Assembly: GCA_009731375.1 (NCBI GenBank)
Contig: BJOX01000060.1
Location: 1,017,529-1,068,229 of the forward strand
DNA length: 50,701 nt
From: Paulinella micropora
Taxonomy: Eukaryota; Cercozoa; Imbricatea; Euglyphida
Direction of reading: 5' to 3'
Part shown: piece by piece, positions 10,345-20,506 of the stretch
How the letters are laid out: every line of letters begins with the position of its first letter
How positions within the stretch are numbered: the first letter of the stretch is position 1
Position numbers and translations under genes: made by a program
Notes under the pieces: model-generated
Database searches by the model: none
The model's input: the letters and a program-made list of their open reading frames with translations, nothing else
What the model was told of the DNA's origin: nothing

Positions 10345-10568
10345 TCAAGTTCTCACGTTTTTCTTGCCTTGTTTTTCTTGAGGTTTTGACACCTCGGAAT
10401 TTCCGACAGAAAAGGGTGTTGACCTTTTTCAAGTTTTGCTTTAGACAGTTGAGCTCTCCTTAGGGGGAGAGGGATAGAAACAGATTGTGTGTGAGGTGTA
10501 GGAGCACGCACATTTGTTTTGTATTCGGTTGGAGGAAACAGGTGTCACCAGCATAACTCATAAGCTGT

Positions 10569-13500
10569 GTGTGGAGCAGTTGTGTGTGTGTGCTGTGTGT
10601 GTCATTTGTTGCTTTCTCACATCTCTCTTCTCTTTCTCATTTCGATATGTTACCACGTGAGAATAGGAGGAGGATGTTGACAGCAAGCAGCCCTTATTCT
10701 ACACCAGCGTATACTAGGGGGGGTGGGTCTTTGGTACCTTCCTCTCTTGGTACACGTTTTATGGGGGCAGGAGCCCTCACAGCGTCGAGTTCGTCGACAA
10801 CAGGGGGAACACCTCCCTCTTTGCACTTCATCTCTGCTCGTCTGGAAGACGATTTGAAGACGATGTGGCAGTTTCGTCTCACAGGTGATAGTTGGGCGGA
10901 CCAGTTACCGTCCACAAAGGCATTGCAGACGGTCAGACAATGCATTAATGCTATCTCGCCTGGTTCGACGAGGAACGTGTGGGACACACTTGTGATCGGA
11001 CGCACCACAGTGGCCAATGTTATGGTGGCAGCAGAGATGGTGGTTCAGATTGCAGAAGCTGTGGGCATGGGGACCCACTACTGGACGCCTGAGAGGCTGG
11101 ATGCGTCCAGATTGATGACATCAACGGAGGGAATGGTCGATCTCAATATAGCGAGGTTGGGACAAGTCCAAGCTGAAGCCTGGGGCACCGCTGCCATGGC
11201 TGGAGACCTTTCTCGTGACTTTGTCAAACGTCACGGACAGCCTGTGTACGACTTGGTTGGCTGTTGGCCGTCTTGGGATGTCTTGGATCAAGGGCATCCA
11301 AGATGGACTGAAGTGCAAAAGTTTGCTCAGTTTCACAGTCAGGTTTGGGCCAGAGTGTCACCCACTGTGCACGCAATGGGCAACTTTATTTTTCGGCCCA
11401 AGAGTGGTGTTGGGGCTAAAGTGCTCTCAATAGACGACGTGTTCACGCCCATTTTCGACGCAATGGATGGCTTCTGGGACAAGGCAGTCTCAGGGACAAA
11501 GCCCACTTGGGCTACAGCGGGATCGTCTGAAAATCTCGTCACGTTGGAACGATTGCTGGTAGTGGATGCCATCGTTTATATGGCCAAAGCTTTTTATCAT
11601 TTTGCTGTGGCTTGGGATGGCCAGGCAGAACGACGAAAGCTTGCGGTTTCGTCATGGAACCGTAAGATGGAAAAGGACGACGAGGAACGACGTCGTACTA
11701 TTGAGCGTCACCAGAAGGATGTGGATCGCCTTCTGGGTGACCAGAAGGCTTTTGCTCTGGACAATCAGAAGGTTGCAATTCCTAGGCATATCTCTGAGCT
11801 TCGTATGTGGCTGACAGAGGTACGTCGGGTCTGTCGTTCAGCTAACATTTATACGCCTGAGGATGTGGCCATAGTGGCTGATAGGTTCTTTCGTTGTCAG
11901 TCATCGGTGGACAACGAATGGCTTATTCAAAGCGAGGTGTGGGCAGCTTTTTGGGGAAAGCTGCAGTCCACTCGGTTCGACGCCATGTGTGTCGATAGTA
12001 TTGGTCTGATGCTCGCAGAGAAGATGGGCTACCATGTTTTTGCCTCTAAGTCACAGGAGGTCAGTCAGCTGCAGGCGGAGGTCAAGTGGATGGTGAATAA
12101 GAAGCCTGTACTCCACTACATGTTCCAGAGGATAATGGACATGGTGATTATGCTCACACCTGCAGAAGCCTTCAAATTGACGGCTGTGGCATTGTTCGAT
12201 CTGAACAATCAAGTCTTTATTAAGATGGCGAAAGAGATTCAGACGGACACAGAGGTATGGGAATACCTCCTCAAGGGTACTGGACAGTCTACCCCTGAGG
12301 CCAGTCCGGAGATATGGAACGTGGATGAAGACGTGTTGGGGAAAGTCATGCGTCGAGTCCAGAAAACCATCATCGATGAGTGGAAGTGGTCGGGTCCGAG
12401 GTCAGGGACTCCCACTCAAGGTAATCAGAACCAGGGGGGAGGGGATGGTGCGGGACCATTCGAGCCCGGGGATGAAGTTTATTGGGGCCAGGGGTACTCG
12501 CGCAGGGGACCTCAGTTCTATGGTCAGAGACCCCAAGGGGGGCCGGGGCAAGGTCGTCAACGGTTCCAGAGGTCATACTACAACCCCAGGGTGCATAGGC
12601 CGTTGTGCATGAAGAAGGCGGGAGCCTTGTGGCTCAAATCGGGAGCCATGTGCAAGAGCAATTGCCAGAATTTTCATCCTGAAGGCTGGGATGACTCGGT
12701 GCAGAAGGAAGTCTTGAGGAAGGTACGCTACGACTATCCAGTGGGTCCCTTCCATGGCTTGTTGAATACGAATAAGTATTCGCAGGAGCTCAAGAACCTT
12801 CAGGATCGTGATCGGAAGGCATACGATCAGAAGGGATGGACGGATCCTGGTGAGGCACCTTATTTGAAGGGTGAATGGGAAAAGTTCAGGGTATGGAACC
12901 CTCTCACTTCAGATGGCGGCGACGCACCGGCGTCTATGGGAAGAGATATCCCGGGCAGGCACGGGAATGAATCCGTGGACCCCTCATGGAATTTACGGGG
13001 GTCATCGGATGCGTCCTCAGCAAGGTCGGCTGCTAGTTCTTCGTCGAGCTCGTCGTCTAGTTCGAGCGATCGGTCGGATCGAGGGCACCTTGACAACCGA
13101 CGTAGTCGTTCAAGGTCAAGAGATCGTCGTAGTGATCGTGAGGTCACTCATGTATCGGGCGGTCGTCATTACGACGAGAGGGATGAAGCCCGAGATCGAC
13201 GAGGATACGATCGAGGAGGGCATGTTCGTGGCGGATACGACCGAGGACGACGCGATTCACGGAATCGAGATAGGTCACCGGAGCGGAGCCGAGATCGATC
13301 TCCACCGCGACGTCGGGGAGGGCGTTCAGATTCACGGGAACGTCCCAACTCAAATCGGAGCCCGCAGTGGGGCGGCAATCAGGGTAGTTCCCTTTTTCCT
13401 AATGCAAATGTGTATGGGGGGGGTGCGGGAACTTTTCCCTCATCGCATATGCAGCAGGCGGGAGCAGGTGCTTACTATGCGGGTCCAGCTCCGGGGCAGC

Positions 13501-16500
13501 AGTTACCAGTAGGCTACGGGCAGCCGATGCAGCAGCAGTTCTACCAAGGGCAGCCACAGCAGCAGGTGGTTGCTTATGGGGGACAGTCTTACATCCCTCC
13601 AGCACCAATCTTGCCTGCTCCTGGTATGCCGATGGGAGGCGGTCAGGGGACCGTCGGAGGGCAGATGCCTCCGCAGCAACAAGTCCAGGGTATGGCGTTT
13701 GGTATAACGCTAGTGGACATGTTGGTGAATGTGCAGGGCAAAGCATTAATGCAAGTGCGGGGCCAGGGATCCCAGGAGGCAATCCCAGCGCCTGACTCGG
13801 AGGTCGGGAGGGAGAATAAGTCGGGTGAGTTGCCTGTCGGCCACGGAGGCGACATGGTTACTCATGACCTGCGATTTGATGATAGGACACGCGTGGTAAC
13901 GCGGGGAGTCCAGGAAGCTACGGACGCGGTGGCCTTGGAAGGCCAGGATGGACAGAATGAGCAGGTTGAGGACCTTGATAGTCACAGGGACACTCTATGT
14001 CCGGTGATGAATAAAGGCACGGACCTTAATGTGGAGTTAGCGTCGGAGGCGCTTGATAGTAAATATTTTGGTGGTTATGAAGCACTTTCAGCGGACGGGT
14101 GTGGCCCGGGGAAAGCTGAATTGCCTTTATTATTCACTAAAATTTTTATTGAGGATGTACAGCAGGAATGCATTGTGGGCAATGATACAATGGCATCTCT
14201 GAATGTACTCGGGAAGGAATTTATTGAACTATGGAGCAGGGAACCATGGTTTAGACACGGGTTTCGGCCGTGTCGGTTGAGGATCAAGGGAGTGGGAGGC
14301 ATGACCGGGGTCTCAGGGTCAGTCATGCTTACGTTCCTTTTGAAAGACGGGAAGTCTTTCTCTCATCGGTTTTGGGTCGTCCCAGCCTTTGCTGGTGGTC
14401 TCCTGTTGGGGCTGCGGAACCTCAGACGAATGCACGCTCGGATTTATACGGATCTGAACGTGGTGCAGTACGGTGGATCCGAGGTGGCTCCGCGGTACGA
14501 GGTAGTACCGTATGAACCTTTACGGCGGGAAGGCCAATGTGCGGTAGCGCACGATTTGGATGTGAGTGTCTCACCAGTCATGCGCGCTGACTGGGGGTGG
14601 ACAAAGGTGGTGTCCGAGGGCACGGAGCCTTCGGTCACACCCCACATTCAGGAGCCTGTAACAGCCTCGTTCTTCCATGTATGCACAGTAGAGTCGGGGG
14701 ACTCTGGGGAAGCAAGTGTGGTTGCTGACAATTCTGACGACAAGATACAGGAGACGGAATATGTCATGACCACAACCTTTGGCTGGGCCTACAGGGACCC
14801 ACGCGACGTGAGGGTCGTGAACGTGGACTGTAGGGATTCCGCAAAGGATGAGGCGGTAGTGGCCGCGATAGACGCGAGGTTGGAACACCTCTACGCAGCA
14901 AAAGCGGAATTGTTGCGGGGTACGATTGCGGGCATGGAGGATGCCGGTGATCAGCATGTCTATATAGATGTGCATTCGACCACGACGTCTCATGTGGTTT
15001 GGAATGTTACCCAACATAAGCTGCCGGTCAAGCAGCCTAAGCCGATCGTAGAAGCCTTCTTGAAGAGTCACTGGGATGATAATTTGTTTTTCCCTAAGGG
15101 AGTCAAGGCCATTAAGGAGGTCTTGAAAAACAGGCTATCGGTGGATGATTTCACTATAGTCATCCCAGTGGGAACTCGGACGGAAATGTGGTGGCAGGAT
15201 ATAGAGGATCATCTTATTGATGACCCGGTCCCGATCCCACATAGAGGCCATAAGCTGGTCTTGGCTTTACGATTGGGGACGAAGGAGAAGGCGTTGGCTT
15301 ATGGGGCCAAGTTAATGCAACGTGAGATGGCGGATGTGAGAAAGCAAGCCTTCTCTTGGATATCGGGTATATATCACCGCACGCATGCAATGCAATATGC
15401 CATTATCATAGATCATGTGGCACAGCTTGCCCAGTGGAGAGGCAAGGAGGAAACTAGGTACCATGGGACGATGGTACGTGAGGATGAGCGGCCTATTCCG
15501 ATGGAGGATGTGGCGCAGTTATCACGTAAGGCCTCTCATAAGGAGATTGAGGAGGCTAGGATAGCCGCGGAAAAGGCTATTGCGGAGAAATATAGTACTT
15601 GGGAAGGTACTATGAAGGAGCGAGATGCCCTCAAGGGTATCTTGGAGAATAATATGGAGGTATTTGGGCCTCTTGAGGCGGGCTCTGTTCGGGGTTACGA
15701 GGCTAACTTTGGACGGAAGCTGGGTGAAGACGTGGTGGGTCACAGGAGACCGTCACGTATGAGCTATCACGAGGATCGGATGGCTCGGGAAATCACTCAG
15801 GAGCTTTTGGAGAAGGACATCATTGAGGCACGCTTATCGGAGGTGTCTTCACCTGTGCGTATGGCGCCCAAGCCGGATGGGTCCTTACGTATGTGTATCA
15901 ATTACTATAGGATCAATAAGATTCTGAAGCAGATCGAGACACCGGTACCGGATCTCAGGAAGGGGATCAACCGGCTCAAGCATGCGAAGGTGTATACTAC
16001 GCTTGATCTTAAGAGCGGGTTTTGGCAAATCCCTCTTAATGAGTCATGTCGGTATCTCACAGCGTTTATGGTCGGAATGACTACATACGTATGGAAGGTA
16101 TTACCGATGGGTCTTAAGTGCTCTCCGGGTCTATTTCAGCATGCAATGACTAAGATGCTGGGGAAGGAGTACGACGATGAGGCGACGGTGGTTCGTCTTG
16201 GGTCGACGGAGGATTATGCTTTCTGTTACATAGATGATATTATCATTTATTCAGAGAGTATGGAGAAACACGTGGAACACGTGCAGGACGTCTTGCGACG
16301 TATAAGCGCGTTTGGATTGCGCTTGAATGCACAGAAATGTGACTTCGCACAAAGAAAGATACAGTACCTGGGATATGAGATCTCAGAGGGTCGGTGTGCG
16401 ATTGCATATGAAAAGAGGAACTATGTAGCGTCTATGCCGATGCCAAAGACTCGGACGGACTTACATTCCTTTATATCGCTGGCTCAGTATTATGGTGAAT

Positions 16501-19454
16501 TCATTCCGGGGTTTGCGGAAAGAGTAGCGGTGGTCAGGAAATTCCTGAAGCAAGGGGTCGGGGACGACCCATGGCCGGAGGAAGTCACGAGAGTGATAGC
16601 GGAGCTCAAGGATGAGATCGCTAAAGACCCAAGGCAGGGAGGTCGAGTTCTTATGTTACCTGACTGGAAGGAACAGTTCGTGCTCGACACTGACGCGTCT
16701 TCGTACGCGGTAGGAGCGGTGCTTCAACAGATGGACAAGTCCATTGGGCAGTTGCGGCCCGTTATGTTCATCAGCCGGCAGCTGATACCGGCGGAAAAGG
16801 AATACTGCACAAGGCAGCGGGAAGCACTCGCTATAGTGTGGGCTTTCCAGAGGTTGCGGGAATACCTGTGGGGTACTCCTAACATTTTGGTTAGAACGGA
16901 CCATCATAACCTGCTATGGCTCATGTCTGGAGATCATACAGGTAGGTTGGCCAGGTGGCAGTTGGAATTGGCGGAGTATGACTTCACCATTCATTACATC
17001 AAGGGCAAAAGGAATGTTGTCCCTGATTTTTGTTCTCGGTATGAGGACAAGAGTGGACAGAAGGATAAGGCCGTTGATGATTTACAGCGACGTAATACGG
17101 TCAAGGAGGTGCGAATGGCACAGTTTGAATTTCGAACGCCGGGGGCGGTGTTCGCAATCATGGGTCATGATGTGGATCTACATGATTGGGAGGAACAGGG
17201 AGCGGAAGACACCAAGTTGCCATCGGGGCTTTGGTATCATCCGTTCACGCATAATAACAATCAACGTGACACGCGCAGCGAGGAAGTGTCTGCGTTGGAA
17301 GCAGTCGAGGTAGCGGCACGAGACAAATGTGCATGCTGTTACTCGCCGATCGCGAGAGAGGCGTGTGAGGATATCCTATGGGCGGAAGCAAGGACCGCGG
17401 ATAGGAAAGAGGGGGAGGATGTTATGGAAGGAAGGCAGGGTGCCTTTAACGCGGTCTTGTTACCGAAGGGCCCGATGTGCCTTAACTTGGAGGATGAAGA
17501 AAAAGTTAAGGAGGAACATCTTTTTCAGTTACCGGAGGCACATCCGGAAAAGGTTCGATTCCAGTTGGAAACTGACACGGCAGTCAGACTGGCGTCGGTG
17601 GAAACTTTTCGGACTTTCACAAAGGAAAGTACGGAGTATAAGGAGTTGAGAGAACATCTGCTCAATCCACAGGCAAGGCCCGAGGACATTGACATAAGGA
17701 AACTCAAGCGGTGCTTGGTACTAAAGGATGGACTCCTTTGGTATATGGGAAAAGATGGCGTATATACCAATGAGGAGGATCGATGGTTGTTATGGGTTCC
17801 GCAGGAACTCAGAACGTCTTTGTTAATTGCGGCGCATCATTGTCCTATGCAGAGCCACCCGGGGGTGGAAAGGATGACGTGGTCGTTAAGGAGACGTTTT
17901 TGGTGGAATAACCTGGGAGAACGGGTTAAGGAGTTTGTGAAGGGTTGTCCTCATTGTCAGATGGCTAAGTTGCCATATAGGCCGAAGATGGGGCTTAAGG
18001 GTGAATATGATATCACTCTGGATATTTTCGATACCTTGCATATCGATCATGTGGGTCCTTTTCCAGAGGCGGGAACGGAAAAATTCAAATATCTCTTAAC
18101 GGTTATTGATCGAACTTCCAATTATGTCATTACTGTCCCTGTTACGGATGTGACAGCGGAAGTGACAGCGGCGGCGCTGATTGATCAGGTATTCGGCCGT
18201 ATTGGGATACCGAGAAGGATTATTTCGGATAGAGGAACGAGTTTCGCGAATGAGGTTTCGCAAAGGATTGCCAAGTTCTTTGGGTTCGATTGGCAGTATG
18301 TGACTGCTTTTAACCCAATGGCGAATGGTAAGATTGAACGCGTTCACAGGACGTTGAAGGCAGCGTTGAAGACTTATTGTAAGAACAGCCAGCTTAACTG
18401 GGTATATGTGGTACCTATGTTCACGTTTGCTGTCAACAATTTAGCTTCGGCGTCGTTAGGCGGACACGCGCGGGGTGTCAGTCCGCATCAGGTGGTCTAT
18501 GGACGGGCGTTAAACACGCCGACGGAACTGTTGTTTCCGCCTGATAAGTGGGAACCGTGTGAACTGTTAGGAGTTCGCTTACGAGCGATCGCGGAAGCAC
18601 GGAGTGCGATTGAGAAGTGTCGGGAGACGCTGAGAGAGGTTCAGCGGGAACAGGAAATGGGCAAGTACTCTCATGTGGAGTACAAGGAAGGTGATACAGT
18701 GTTGCTGTATGTACCGACGGTACCGAAAGGGGTATCGATTAAGTTTTACAATAAGTGGCATGGGCCATTTAAGATAGTACGTCAGACGGGTGCGTACAAT
18801 TACAAGATTGCACCTACGGGGGCACGTGGAAGGGAACAGATTGTTCATGTTCGTCGGTTGGCGAAGTTCAGTCCTTATTTGCTGGAGGACGAGAATGAGG
18901 AACAAGCGCTGAGGCGTATTGCACCAGCGTTTAGACAGCCGCCAGCATTGCTTACGCGCAAGGAGCGTGAGGAGGCGTTGCGAAAGCAACAGAAGGAAGA
19001 AAAGGCTGAGGCCAGGAATGCTGGACAACAGGATCGTTCGGCTTCGGACGTCAAGGTAGACGTCAAAGATGGGAGGGAAATTCCGAAGTCATCGGAAATG
19101 TCGGATCGGAAAGGCACGGTATGGAAGAAACCGTGGATAGCCGGTAAGGAAGTGGCTAAGATCGACTGGCAGGTTGATAAGTTCTATCTATGTCGACCGC
19201 ACGAGGATACGGTCATGGATAAGGACTTTGATTATTTCTTTTTAATGCAGGTTACGTATGTACAGCCTAGAACGCGGGTACGGGCTGCGTTGGGACTTGC
19301 TCCGACAATGCACTTTTGGAGGAGCAAGAGTGTTATTGATATGACGCGGGAAAGAATCTTTGCGCCAGTATTTCGAGACGGCAAAGATTTGGAGCAGTGG
19401 GATGCGTCCATCGAGAAGGACGATGAGTGTAATGCCCCCAACGATAGCTCGTAA
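10569..19454 (+). CDS. Element 1 Gag-Pol, one continuous ORF, 3' end replaced by nested LTR
   Basis: Residue 1 is taken at 10569; the ATG at 10647 (MLPRENRRRM) is an equally likely start. Gag-like sequence is followed by a Cys3His motif (C680, C695, C699, H703), an SR-type Arg-Ser domain (about 818-934) and a Q/G/P-rich stretch. The protease-like site is D1206-T-M-A-S, where D-T/S-G is expected. RT has LDLKSGFWQIP and Y1887-I-D-D. RNase H begins near D2040 (DTDASSYAVG). Integrase has an HHCC finger (AAHHCPMQSHPG, then CPHC) and D2493, D2554, E2590 (35 residues between the last two). A GPF module (KWHGPFKIV) follows, then a conserved C-terminal domain. The last eight codons and the stop come from the LTR of Element 2; the native end continues in frame at 30046-30297. 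No stop or frameshift separates gag and pol. Confidence 0.93.
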   Translation: MWSSCVCVLCVSFVAFSHLSSLSHFDMLPRENRRRMLTASSPYSTPAYTRGGGSLVPSSLGTRFMGAGALTASSSSTTGGTPPSLHFISARLEDDLKTMWQFRLTGDSWADQLPSTKALQTVRQCINAISPGSTRNVWDTLVIGRTTVANVMVAAEMVVQIAEAVGMGTHYWTPERLDASRLMTSTEGMVDLNIARLGQVQAEAWGTAAMAGDLSRDFVKRHGQPVYDLVGCWPSWDVLDQGHPRWTEVQKFAQFHSQVWARVSPTVHAMGNFIFRPKSGVGAKVLSIDDVFTPIFDAMDGFWDKAVSGTKPTWATAGSSENLVTLERLLVVDAIVYMAKAFYHFAVAWDGQAERRKLAVSSWNRKMEKDDEERRRTIERHQKDVDRLLGDQKAFALDNQKVAIPRHISELRMWLTEVRRVCRSANIYTPEDVAIVADRFFRCQSSVDNEWLIQSEVWAAFWGKLQSTRFDAMCVDSIGLMLAEKMGYHVFASKSQEVSQLQAEVKWMVNKKPVLHYMFQRIMDMVIMLTPAEAFKLTAVALFDLNNQVFIKMAKEIQTDTEVWEYLLKGTGQSTPEASPEIWNVDEDVLGKVMRRVQKTIIDEWKWSGPRSGTPTQGNQNQGGGDGAGPFEPGDEVYWGQGYSRRGPQFYGQRPQGGPGQGRQRFQRSYYNPRVHRPLCMKKAGALWLKSGAMCKSNCQNFHPEGWDDSVQKEVLRKVRYDYPVGPFHGLLNTNKYSQELKNLQDRDRKAYDQKGWTDPGEAPYLKGEWEKFRVWNPLTSDGGDAPASMGRDIPGRHGNESVDPSWNLRGSSDASSARSAASSSSSSSSSSSDRSDRGHLDNRRSRSRSRDRRSDREVTHVSGGRHYDERDEARDRRGYDRGGHVRGGYDRGRRDSRNRDRSPERSRDRSPPRRRGGRSDSRERPNSNRSPQWGGNQGSSLFPNANVYGGGAGTFPSSHMQQAGAGAYYAGPAPGQQLPVGYGQPMQQQFYQGQPQQQVVAYGGQSYIPPAPILPAPGMPMGGGQGTVGGQMPPQQQVQGMAFGITLVDMLVNVQGKALMQVRGQGSQEAIPAPDSEVGRENKSGELPVGHGGDMVTHDLRFDDRTRVVTRGVQEATDAVALEGQDGQNEQVEDLDSHRDTLCPVMNKGTDLNVELASEALDSKYFGGYEALSADGCGPGKAELPLLFTKIFIEDVQQECIVGNDTMASLNVLGKEFIELWSREPWFRHGFRPCRLRIKGVGGMTGVSGSVMLTFLLKDGKSFSHRFWVVPAFAGGLLLGLRNLRRMHARIYTDLNVVQYGGSEVAPRYEVVPYEPLRREGQCAVAHDLDVSVSPVMRADWGWTKVVSEGTEPSVTPHIQEPVTASFFHVCTVESGDSGEASVVADNSDDKIQETEYVMTTTFGWAYRDPRDVRVVNVDCRDSAKDEAVVAAIDARLEHLYAAKAELLRGTIAGMEDAGDQHVYIDVHSTTTSHVVWNVTQHKLPVKQPKPIVEAFLKSHWDDNLFFPKGVKAIKEVLKNRLSVDDFTIVIPVGTRTEMWWQDIEDHLIDDPVPIPHRGHKLVLALRLGTKEKALAYGAKLMQREMADVRKQAFSWISGIYHRTHAMQYAIIIDHVAQLAQWRGKEETRYHGTMVREDERPIPMEDVAQLSRKASHKEIEEARIAAEKAIAEKYSTWEGTMKERDALKGILENNMEVFGPLEAGSVRGYEANFGRKLGEDVVGHRRPSRMSYHEDRMAREITQELLEKDIIEARLSEVSSPVRMAPKPDGSLRMCINYYRINKILKQIETPVPDLRKGINRLKHAKVYTTLDLKSGFWQIPLNESCRYLTAFMVGMTTYVWKVLPMGLKCSPGLFQHAMTKMLGKEYDDEATVVRLGSTEDYAFCYIDDIIIYSESMEKHVEHVQDVLRRISAFGLRLNAQKCDFAQRKIQYLGYEISEGRCAIAYEKRNYVASMPMPKTRTDLHSFISLAQYYGEFIPGFAERVAVVRKFLKQGVGDDPWPEEVTRVIAELKDEIAKDPRQGGRVLMLPDWKEQFVLDTDASSYAVGAVLQQMDKSIGQLRPVMFISRQLIPAEKEYCTRQREALAIVWAFQRLREYLWGTPNILVRTDHHNLLWLMSGDHTGRLARWQLELAEYDFTIHYIKGKRNVVPDFCSRYEDKSGQKDKAVDDLQRRNTVKEVRMAQFEFRTPGAVFAIMGHDVDLHDWEEQGAEDTKLPSGLWYHPFTHNNNQRDTRSEEVSALEAVEVAARDKCACCYSPIAREACEDILWAEARTADRKEGEDVMEGRQGAFNAVLLPKGPMCLNLEDEEKVKEEHLFQLPEAHPEKVRFQLETDTAVRLASVETFRTFTKESTEYKELREHLLNPQARPEDIDIRKLKRCLVLKDGLLWYMGKDGVYTNEEDRWLLWVPQELRTSLLIAAHHCPMQSHPGVERMTWSLRRRFWWNNLGERVKEFVKGCPHCQMAKLPYRPKMGLKGEYDITLDIFDTLHIDHVGPFPEAGTEKFKYLLTVIDRTSNYVITVPVTDVTAEVTAAALIDQVFGRIGIPRRIISDRGTSFANEVSQRIAKFFGFDWQYVTAFNPMANGKIERVHRTLKAALKTYCKNSQLNWVYVVPMFTFAVNNLASASLGGHARGVSPHQVVYGRALNTPTELLFPPDKWEPCELLGVRLRAIAEARSAIEKCRETLREVQREQEMGKYSHVEYKEGDTVLLYVPTVPKGVSIKFYNKWHGPFKIVRQTGAYNYKIAPTGARGREQIVHVRRLAKFSPYLLEDENEEQALRRIAPAFRQPPALLTRKEREEALRKQQKEEKAEARNAGQQDRSASDVKVDVKDGREIPKSSEMSDRKGTVWKKPWIAGKEVAKIDWQVDKFYLCRPHEDTVMDKDFDYFFLMQVTYVQPRTRVRAALGLAPTMHFWRSKSVIDMTRERIFAPVFRDGKDLEQWDASIEKDDECNAPNDSS

Positions 19455-19665
19455 AAAGTCGGTAATACAACCAAACACAGTCCTCAAAAGATGAGAATGA
19501 TGTCTCGTTATATTAGCTCAGTGAAGCCAAAAAGGAAAACGGCAACAGACCAGGAATAAAATGGCATCAGGTCCAATCCGGACAAATAATACTGAAAAAC
19601 AAGCTGGTGCACCTGTCACCAGGAAAAGGTACTTTTTACCGGCTATCCGGGGGGTGATGCCTACA
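19428..19665 (-). repeat. Element 2 3' LTR (238 bp)
   Basis: It is a direct repeat of 29804-30041 with four substitutions: A/G within agatgRgaatg, and three in the last ~30 bases on the plus strand. Confidence 0.92.
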
Positions 19666-20506
19666 GTACCCCCTCCCGATTTTATGACGGAAATAGCATT
19701 TTCGTCATACACCTTCTGATTTCTTTCTGCAAATAGTATGCGCTATGGAGTCATGCCACACAGCGCATCGACCCACGGATAGACGCTAAAAGACGATAAA
19801 TATATCCTCATACGGCACGTCAAAGCGGATTCTCTAGCCTTTCTTGTAAATTTTGAACTCCTTCCCCTCAATTTTTTTTTTTTTTTTTTTCGGCAGTATG
19901 TCAAGAACAAACGTACTATTAATAAAAAAAAAAAGACAAGCAACGTGGTGCTGTAGTACGATTCCCCCTTTGATCTCCTTCTTCTTCTTATCATTATCAT
20001 TATTATTATTATTATTCACAGGGAGATCGTAAGTACATTGTCTTTTTTAATGACATACCCTTGTATAAGGCGGATATCCTATGATATAGTATTAGGGGGC
20101 CAGTCCTAATAGCTATATCCGAAGTCGAGGTGTATGTACCCGACCCTGCGATATACCGACACAAGTAGAGATTGACCGTGCTCAGGTACGACAGTATATA
20201 ATCTATCGTAAAAAATAATTTAATGAAAGTTTCAGAGAACATTTCATTTTCGAGAACATCATCCCAGGACTTGGAAAGGGTCATACCCGGGAACACCATC
20301 GCTCAATACACTAGCGATCCCCGTATACGGTGTAGTATCATCGTCGATCGACCTTTCGCACTCGTATGTTGCGATCGAATGCCAAGTTATATCACTGAGT
20401 CTTTTTAATATTCATATTGATAACTGATGATGCATGATCAAATCATGATACGCCGTGGGCAATCAATCAGTTTATTTGAGACGCATAAAGAAAAATAGTT
20501 TCTTTG
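19666..20506 (-). other. Element 2 3' untranslated region
   Basis: AT-rich, with homopolymer T and A runs (about 19870-19890 and 19922-19935) and (ATT)n at about 20000. No supported ORF. It lies between the pol stop and the 3' LTR. Confidence 0.7.
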
